From NCBI GenBank assembly GCA_946479665.1, contig CAMLGO010000008.1:1-16526 (forward strand): 16,526 bases of DNA. Reading direction: 5' to 3'. The notes under the pieces were generated by a model, which was given only the letters and a program-made list of their open reading frames with translations, did no database searches and was not told where the DNA came from. Every line of letters starts with the position of its first letter. The stretch's first letter is position 1. The stretch comes from an uncultured Candidatus Saccharibacteria bacterium (GTDB lineage Bacteria > Patescibacteria > Saccharimonadia > Saccharimonadales > UBA6022). Position numbers and translations under genes: made by a program. Positions 11,877 to 16,526 of the stretch are shown here, in pieces.

Positions 11877-13997
11877 TTACGCTTCGATATCTTTAAGGCT
11901 TAGACTCAAGCGACCACGTTCGTCAATACCGGTGAGCTTCACTTTGAGGATTTGTCCTTCGTGAAGGATATCTTCAACCCGCTCAACACGCTCATCTGAT
12001 AGTTGTGAGATATGCACCATACCGTCGATACCAGGCATGATATTAATGAAGGCACCAAAGTCCTTAATACTCACCACCTTACCTTCGTAGATCTTGCCTA
12101 CTTCTGGCTCTTCGGTAAGGCTCTTGATCCAGTTGATCGCCTTTTCGATGTTGCTTGTATCGCTGGCAGCAACTGTAATGAGGCCGTCTTCCTTGATGTC
12201 GATCTGCGCACCGGTTTCAGCGGTAATCTTATTGATCACTTCTCCGCCCTTACCAATAACGGCACCAATCTTATCTGGATTAATTTTGATCTTTTCAATC
12301 CGTGGAGCGTATGGGCTCAAGCTTGTCTTCGGTGCTGCAAGCGTTGTGAGCATGTGCGCCAAGATGTGCGCACGGCCAGGCTTCGCTTTTTCAAGTGCTT
12401 GGCGCAAAATGTCGACTGAAAGTCCGTGAACCTTCATATCCATCTGAATCGCAGTAATACCATTTTCAGTACCGGTCACCTTGAAGTCCATATCACCAGC
12501 AAAATCTTCAGCATCAGCGATGTCGCTCATGACATATGGCGTATCGCCGTCCATCATGAGGCCCATAGCGATACCAGACACTGGTCGCTTCAATGGCACA
12601 CCAGCATCCATAAGAGCAAGCACTGAACTACAGGTCGCAGCCATTGAAGTCGAACCGTTCTGGCTCATGATTTCCGTTACGCTACGGATAGCGTATGGGA
12701 ATTCTTCTTCGGTTGGAAGCATTGGCAGTACCGCACGCTCCGCGAGGTAGCCGTGACCGATTTCACGTCGTCCTGGAGAGCCTAGGCGACGAACTTCACC
12801 AACAGTATAACCAGGGGCATTGTAATGGTGCATGTAACGACGCTCGTAGTCATTTTGCTCCATCGTATCAACCATCTGCGCGTAGCTAAGTGGTGCCAAA
12901 GTGACGATATTCATACCTTGAGTTACACCGCGCGTAAAGAGTGCTGAACCATGGGCGCGTGGCAAGATGGCAACTTCGCTCGATAGCTGACGAATCTCAT
13001 CAAGGCGGCGACCGTCTGGGCGCAGACCATGCTCAACGATTCCCTGACGGACATCTTTGTGAAGCGCCATCGTGAAGGCTTCGTCGTATTCACCGCGGAG
13101 CTCTTTGTAGTCATCTTCACCAGTTTGCTCAACCATTGCCGCGTGGAATTCATCACGGAGCGTCGAGACAAGTTCGTTGCGTTCAGGGTATGGACGGCGA
13201 AGGTCTTCACCAATCTTGCCATCAATCCAGGCATCAACAGTCGTCTGAATGTTTTCGTTTGGCAGTATAAGTTCGTACGGAAGCGCCGCGACGCCAACCT
13301 TGGCAACAAGCTCTTTTTGCGCGGCGATTGCTGGCTGGAATGCCTCAAACGCCCAAGCGAGCGCATCAGCAACGACTTCTTCAGACACTTCGTTAGCACC
13401 AGCTTCAACCATGGTAATACCGCTTTCAATACCAGCAACCACGAGATCAAGATCGCTCGCATCACGCTCTTCAGGCGTGGCAAATGCTTTGAACTGACCG
13501 TTTACCTGTGCCACACGAAGACCAGCTACTGGACCATCAAATGGTGCACCAGTGAGCATGAGCGCAGTAGAGGCTGCAATCATCGCAACCATATCTGGGC
13601 GGAAGGTTGGATCCATTGAAAGGACCGTTGCCACGTTTTGCACTTCTTGGCGGTAACCTTTTGGAAAGAGTGGACGGATTGGACGGTCAATCAGGCGACC
13701 AATAAGAATTGCTTCATCGCTTGGGCGACCTTCACGCTTAATAAAGCGGCTGCCGCTGATCTTGCCAGCTGCATAAAACTTTTCTTCATAGTCGATACTA
13801 AGTGGAAAATAGTCCATGCCGCTGAGTGGTTTTTTGCCGACCATAGCCGTGCCAAGCACGACCGTTTCGCCGTACGTTACGAGTACTGAAGCCGAGGTGC
13901 GGAAACCGACACGGTTGACTTCGAGCTTAAGCGGACGGCCGCAAAGCTCGGTGGTAACAGAAATAATATCCTTACCGGTAGGGTTGATTGTAGACAT
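11877..13997 (-). CDS. pnp: Polyribonucleotide nucleotidyltransferase (PNPase)
   Basis: A 706-residue PNPase, a phosphate-dependent 3'-5' exoribonuclease and polymerase that works as a trimer. All domains are present: first RNase PH domain (about residues 12-145), linking helical domain, second RNase PH domain (about 320-540) with GSPGRREIGHG and GDMDFKVTGTENGITAIQMD, KH domain with IGAVIGKGG (577-585), and S1 domain (about 636-703) with VVSIKDFGAFINI. Length is normal. The ribosome binding site AAGGAGG lies seven bases before the ATG. Promoter at 14123-14131 and a leader of about 118 bases with three hairpins. With RNase J in the same window it forms the 5'-3' and 3'-5' arms of RNA decay. 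Confidence 0.98.
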   Translation of the reverse strand: MSTINPTGKDIISVTTELCGRPLKLEVNRVGFRTSASVLVTYGETVVLGTAMVGKKPLSGMDYFPLSIDYEEKFYAAGKISGSRFIKREGRPSDEAILIGRLIDRPIRPLFPKGYRQEVQNVATVLSMDPTFRPDMVAMIAASTALMLTGAPFDGPVAGLRVAQVNGQFKAFATPEERDASDLDLVVAGIESGITMVEAGANEVSEEVVADALAWAFEAFQPAIAAQKELVAKVGVAALPYELILPNENIQTTVDAWIDGKIGEDLRRPYPERNELVSTLRDEFHAAMVEQTGEDDYKELRGEYDEAFTMALHKDVRQGIVEHGLRPDGRRLDEIRQLSSEVAILPRAHGSALFTRGVTQGMNIVTLAPLSYAQMVDTMEQNDYERRYMHHYNAPGYTVGEVRRLGSPGRREIGHGYLAERAVLPMLPTEEEFPYAIRSVTEIMSQNGSTSMAATCSSVLALMDAGVPLKRPVSGIAMGLMMDGDTPYVMSDIADAEDFAGDMDFKVTGTENGITAIQMDMKVHGLSVDILRQALEKAKPGRAHILAHMLTTLAAPKTSLSPYAPRIEKIKINPDKIGAVIGKGGEVINKITAETGAQIDIKEDGLITVAASDTSNIEKAINWIKSLTEEPEVGKIYEGKVVSIKDFGAFINIMPGIDGMVHISQLSDERVERVEDILHEGQILKVKLTGIDERGRLSLSLKDIEA

Positions 13998-14017
13998 AGT
14001 ATGTCCTCCTTTTTTGT

Positions 14018-14114
14018 TTACTCGCCTTATTATGTGAGCGATAAGTAACGGGTACAGGAATTTGTGAACAACAAATTTCTCTATCCACCACTTACGTCGC
14101 TCTTGTAGCGAGTG
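14018..14114 (-). promoter_or_regulatory. Structured pnp leader with three hairpins
   Basis: In the minus-strand mRNA: a hairpin next to the start site (CACT+CGCT paired with AGCG+AGTG, 14089-14114, 5-base bulge), AATTTGT/ACAAATT (14059-14077), and TTACT+CGC/GCG+AGTAA (14018-14048) just before the ribosome binding site. E. coli pnp is autoregulated through leader hairpins, so a similar role is possible here, though the sequences are not recognisably related. Confidence 0.45.
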
Positions 14115-14122
14115 ATGTTTTT

Positions 14123-14131
14123 ATTATACCA
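14123..14131 (-). promoter_or_regulatory. Promoter of pnp (extended -10)
   Basis: TGGTATAAT on the minus strand is a perfect extended -10. No good -35 is seen, as often with extended -10 promoters. Predicted start near 14116. Confidence 0.6.
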
Positions 14132-14171
14132 CCGACAGAGCAGTTTACCTGCGGAGTGTATTGCGCTAAGC

Positions 14172-14840
14172 CTATAGAACGGTGTTGACCCATTGCGCGG
14201 CAGCGTCTGCAAACAATGCCTGACTCGCCTCGTCCCAATGCAATCCATCCTCACCTAGCTGCACGTAGTCACTCGCGTCAAGGAAACCGACATCATACTT
14301 CGTCGCCACGCGTAGCAGCTCGGCAACGTATTCAATTGATTTTTTGACTGAATCGTAATCAAACGTACCCTTGCTTGATAGCCCCGTTGCAGGATCAATC
14401 AGTCGCACAGGATCGAGTGGTAACGGCGCGACGAGCAATATAGACCGCACGCCCCCATCCTTGGCGTACGTAATATATTTCTCAAGCGAATCGGCAATGT
14501 CACGAGCTGATTTTTGATGTGAAATCTGACAATCGTTCGTACCAAGCACGATAATCACCGCATCAGGATTATGACTCTCGAAACATGGCCGGAAATATGT
14601 CCAACCGTTCTTGGTCGGCTTTTTAGGATCAGGATGTTCGCGATCGATTGTTCGTCCACCCAGGCCCTCTTCGATGACATACGCCCGGTCTTCTAGTCGC
14701 TGCTGCAGCAAGCGGGTCCACCGCTGCGACTCGTTAAAACGCTCAGGACGATCGGGGTGCTGTCCATACGTATTAGAGTCACCAAAACAGAGAATTGTTT
14801 TTCTATTCAAACATGTGTCGATCTGTTTCGTCGCGGTCAT
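14172..14840 (-). CDS. SGNH/GDSL-family hydrolase
   Basis: A 222-residue SGNH hydrolase (esterase/lipase/acyl-hydrolase fold). The four blocks are complete: FGDSNTYG with nucleophile Ser22, the GLGGRT glycine (61-62), GTND with Asn102, and DGLHW with Asp198 and His201. No signal peptide is seen, so it probably acts in the cytoplasm on a small ester; the substrate cannot be told. The start at 14840 is preferred (AAGAAGGA 10 bases upstream); an in-frame ATG at 14864 gives 230 residues. Either way the gene overlaps the end of the upstream gene by at least 38 bases, so the two are translated from one mRNA. The pnp promoter lies just after its stop. Confidence 0.88.
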   Translation of the reverse strand: MTATKQIDTCLNRKTILCFGDSNTYGQHPDRPERFNESQRWTRLLQQRLEDRAYVIEEGLGGRTIDREHPDPKKPTKNGWTYFRPCFESHNPDAVIIVLGTNDCQISHQKSARDIADSLEKYITYAKDGGVRSILLVAPLPLDPVRLIDPATGLSSKGTFDYDSVKKSIEYVAELLRVATKYDVGFLDASDYVQLGEDGLHWDEASQALFADAAAQWVNTVL

Positions 14841-15402
14841 AGCAATCACATCCTTCTTTTGCATATATTTTCTGAACGTAGCCTTTTTTCACAATCACCG
14901 TACCATCCTCAACGGACACGATATCGTAGCGATTTGCTTCGTCAATCGTACTAAGTAATGAAACAATTTTACTCTGGCAATTAATCCGCCGCAAGCCACC
15001 AAGCGCTGCGGCACTACTCATTCGGTCGTATTCGATACCGATACTTATCCAATCAATGCCCTCGGTCGTCTTTGTACCACGTAGCAGCTGAACCATCGTA
15101 TCGAACCGACTGGCAACATCAGTATTTTCTCTCGCTAGCCTATTCAAGTGTGAAGCGGAGCCAATACTCGTGATTCGGCCAAGACCGCTTAATGCCGCGG
15201 CAGCCAGGCTGTCGCCAAGATGGAGTTGCGCGATTGTATCAGACTCTTCGAGCTTCTTTGATAAACTGTCGTTGCCGTTGTAACCTTCGCCATATGCATC
15301 TTGAAAGAAAGTACACAGCTCATCGAAGTGATCATCGAACTGGACAGAATCGTCTGAGCGACGGACGACATCATAGTGTAGCGCGGGATACATCTTATTC
15401 AT
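14803..15402 (-). CDS. Unrecognised 199-residue protein
   Basis: I do not recognise a family with confidence. The protein is soluble, acidic at the N-terminus, with alternating strand- and helix-like stretches (IAQLHLGDSLAAAALSGLGR; WISIGIEYDRMSSAAALGGL; YDIVSVEDGTVIVKKGY). Two segments share the pattern aAAALgGLgRI (LAAAALSGLGRIT and SAAALGGLRRIN), suggesting an internal repeat or a two-lobed fold. An acetyltransferase-like (GNAT) topology is possible but no acetyl-CoA loop is clear. The C-terminus has GCDCYDRDETDRH, a small Cys/His/Asp cluster that could bind metal. An ATG three codons further in is an alternative start; neither has a good ribosome binding site. Its 3' end overlaps the SGNH hydrolase gene, which implies a linked role. 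Confidence 0.7.
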   Translation of the reverse strand: MNKMYPALHYDVVRRSDDSVQFDDHFDELCTFFQDAYGEGYNGNDSLSKKLEESDTIAQLHLGDSLAAAALSGLGRITSIGSASHLNRLARENTDVASRFDTMVQLLRGTKTTEGIDWISIGIEYDRMSSAAALGGLRRINCQSKIVSLLSTIDEANRYDIVSVEDGTVIVKKGYVQKIYAKEGCDCYDRDETDRHMFE

Positions 15403-15532
15403 TGATAGACACTATGCAACATTCTTTATCCAAAAAGCAAGCAATAGCACTAATGATAATGGATGTGTATTTTGACTATGCGATTCCTGTTGATATCATA
15501 TCGAAGTTAGCAGCCCTCAAACGCCCACTCAT

Positions 15533-16264
15533 CTACTCGGCCGCGACGAATGGATTGTCGATATCACCGACAAAAAAGTTACCATTTGTATGGGAGCCGA
15601 TTGAGACCGTACCGCCGATTGGCGTCGGTGCAGGCGTACCCGCGGTCGAGGCGACTTGCTTACCATCACTATACAAAGTCAAATTACCGTTCTCCCAAAT
15701 TACTGCTACATAGTGCCATTTGCCATCATTCATAATCTGCGGCGCTTGTACTGCTGTATAAGTCCCTTGATAACCAGCGGTTAGCTTACAGCCCGTCAAC
15801 CAGAACGGTGCATCGGCACCATTGTTCACGCCGCGCGACATGATATTCACACATGCCTGGTTGGAAGCAACTCTGATCCAGGCCGCCTTGACGTATAGTG
15901 TCGCGCCCAGACTAGCCGTCGTTTCGATACGCGTTGCTCCATCAAACCGCAAAGCGCACCCTCTTCCCGTCGCCGTGTCAGTCACCCATGTTGCCGTACC
16001 GGTGGAAATTGCATCGGTGGTTTGCGGCGAGCCGTTATTCTTCATTGTCGTCCCGCTACATTCGTCGAAGCTCCAATTACCAGTGGCACTCGCACCGTAC
16101 TTTGATTGCAGCTGGTGCTCAAACGCCATCGCACTCGCAAGCCGTGCCCGCTCTTGAATACCGTTGTAGGCCACGATAGTAATGGCCGCAAGAATGCCGA
16201 TAACAACAATCACGATAAGCAATTCAACAATCGTAAAACCAGTCTCTCGCCCACGTCTTTTCAT
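15533..16264 (-). CDS. Type IV pilin-like protein with C-terminal LamG/concanavalin-like domain
   Basis: A 243-residue prepilin. The leader MKRRGRETG is cut after Gly9 by prepilin peptidase. The mature N-terminus FTIVELLIVIVVIGILAAI has the conserved Glu5 (Glu14 of the precursor) and forms the hydrophobic helix that packs in the pilus core. From about residue 64 a LamG-like beta sandwich follows: NWSFDECSG, CALRFDGATRIE, KWHYVAVIWENGNLTLYSDGKQV, VSIGSH and FVGDIDNPF. Four cysteines (69, 103, 138, 159) could form two disulfides. LamG domains often bind carbohydrates, so a role in attachment to a host or surface glycan is inferred. Start 16264 gives a canonical short basic leader; upstream in-frame ATGs at 16273 and 16300 are alternatives. 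The last LamG strand looks short. Confidence 0.88.
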   Translation of the reverse strand: MKRRGRETGFTIVELLIVIVVIGILAAITIVAYNGIQERARLASAMAFEHQLQSKYGASATGNWSFDECSGTTMKNNGSPQTTDAISTGTATWVTDTATGRGCALRFDGATRIETTASLGATLYVKAAWIRVASNQACVNIMSRGVNNGADAPFWLTGCKLTAGYQGTYTAVQAPQIMNDGKWHYVAVIWENGNLTLYSDGKQVASTAGTPAPTPIGGTVSIGSHTNGNFFVGDIDNPFVAAE

Positions 16265-16339
16265 TACTCTCATTAAAACACTTGTGCTTATCAAGAGCAA
16301 GACAGGGCGCCACTTTACGATGCGTCGATGTTACCCCTA

Positions 16340-16355
16340 CTGCACAATGGTGCAG
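16340..16355 (-). repeat. Small hairpin right after the right-edge gene
   Basis: CTGCAC (16340-16345) and GTGCAG (16350-16355) form a 6-bp stem with a 4-base loop, touching the stop codon of the partial gene. No T-run follows, so terminator function is doubtful. Confidence 0.3.
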
Positions 16356-16526
16356 CTAGAGGCTGGATATTATCCGTTCAAGATTTGCCTTTAGGCGTTC
16401 AATCCGGCGAATGGGCGTCGTCTGCTCGCGAAGCTGAGTACGTGATATCTTCGCTTGTGCCGTGAGATCACGAACATGCAAGCTGCACAAAAGATCAGCA
16501 CAACACAAATACGAACGCGAGCTTTT
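16356..16526 (-). CDS. C-terminal fragment of an unrecognised protein (runs off right edge)
   Basis: An open frame of 56 codons enters from the right edge and stops at TAG (16358-16356). The end of the protein is basic and helical (RRIERLKANLERIISSL). The stretch LTAQAKISRTQL resembles a helix-turn-helix segment, and there are three Cys near the edge (YLCCADLLC). The function cannot be named from so little. It lies upstream of the pilin gene on the same strand, with a gap of about 90 bases. Confidence 0.45.
   Translation of the reverse strand, partial: KSSRSYLCCADLLCSLHVRDLTAQAKISRTQLREQTTPIRRIERLKANLERIISSL

Noticed and set aside
13029..13619. 196-residue plus-strand frame antisense to pnp
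   Set aside because: It is a shadow of a highly conserved PNPase segment; the product matches no known domain.
1..16526. Recoded genetic code (UGA as Gly)
   Set aside because: The hydrolase gene ends in TGA at the point where family length is reached and tlyA starts; conserved proteins need no UGA read-through.
1..16526. CRISPR array, insertion sequence or integration site
   Set aside because: No regularly spaced repeats, transposase or integrase frames, or flanking direct repeats were found on either strand by eye.

Overview
The window looks like a chromosomal segment of a small-genome Patescibacteria/CPR bacterium, most plausibly Candidatus Saccharibacteria (TM7). This rests on the compact, almost all minus-strand layout, the mix of Gram-positive-type genes (rpsF-ssb-rpsR cluster, RNase J, class A beta-lactamase-like wall hydrolase), a type IV pilin-like protein with a C-terminal LamG domain, and short intergenic gaps. 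UGA works as a stop (the hydrolase gene ends in TGA inside an ATGA overlap), so the UGA=Gly code of Gracilibacteria and SR1 does not apply. The phylum call is inference from gene content.

Layout from left to right. 1-228 (-): start of a membrane-anchored Ser/Thr/Pro-rich protein running off the left edge. 319-4461 (-), read right to left: rpsF, ssb, rpsR, then a 28-base palindrome, efp, a membrane-anchored serine hydrolase and tlyA. This may be one long transcript from a good promoter at 4529-4557, with a possible internal promoter before efp. 4667-5044 (+): an unrecognised GC-rich gene ending at a strong terminator shared with convergent ftsK. 5121-7352 (-): ftsK with an extended -10 promoter. 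7554-7823 (+): a second GC-rich gene for a small membrane protein, followed by a row of hairpins and a terminator shared with convergent rnj. 7958-15402 (-): rnj, a lipid-kinase-like gene, a family 4-like uracil-DNA glycosylase, pnp, an SGNH hydrolase and an unrecognised gene. 15533-16264 (-): the pilin-LamG protein. 16356-16526 (-): a C-terminal fragment running off the right edge.

Functionally most of the window is housekeeping: translation (S6, S18, EF-P, TlyA), replication and chromosome handling (SSB, FtsK), RNA turnover (RNase J and PNPase, each with its own promoter and a structured leader) and base-excision repair (UDG). Envelope and surface functions are the pilin-LamG protein, the wall hydrolase and perhaps the SGNH hydrolase.

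The least explained parts are the two GC-rich plus-strand cassettes set between minus-strand operons, the three-hairpin region before the rnj terminator, the UDG that has lost most of its iron-sulfur cysteines, and the unknown protein between the pilin and the SGNH hydrolase. No tRNA, rRNA, CRISPR array or insertion sequence was seen. No gene-free stretch exceeds 300 bases.
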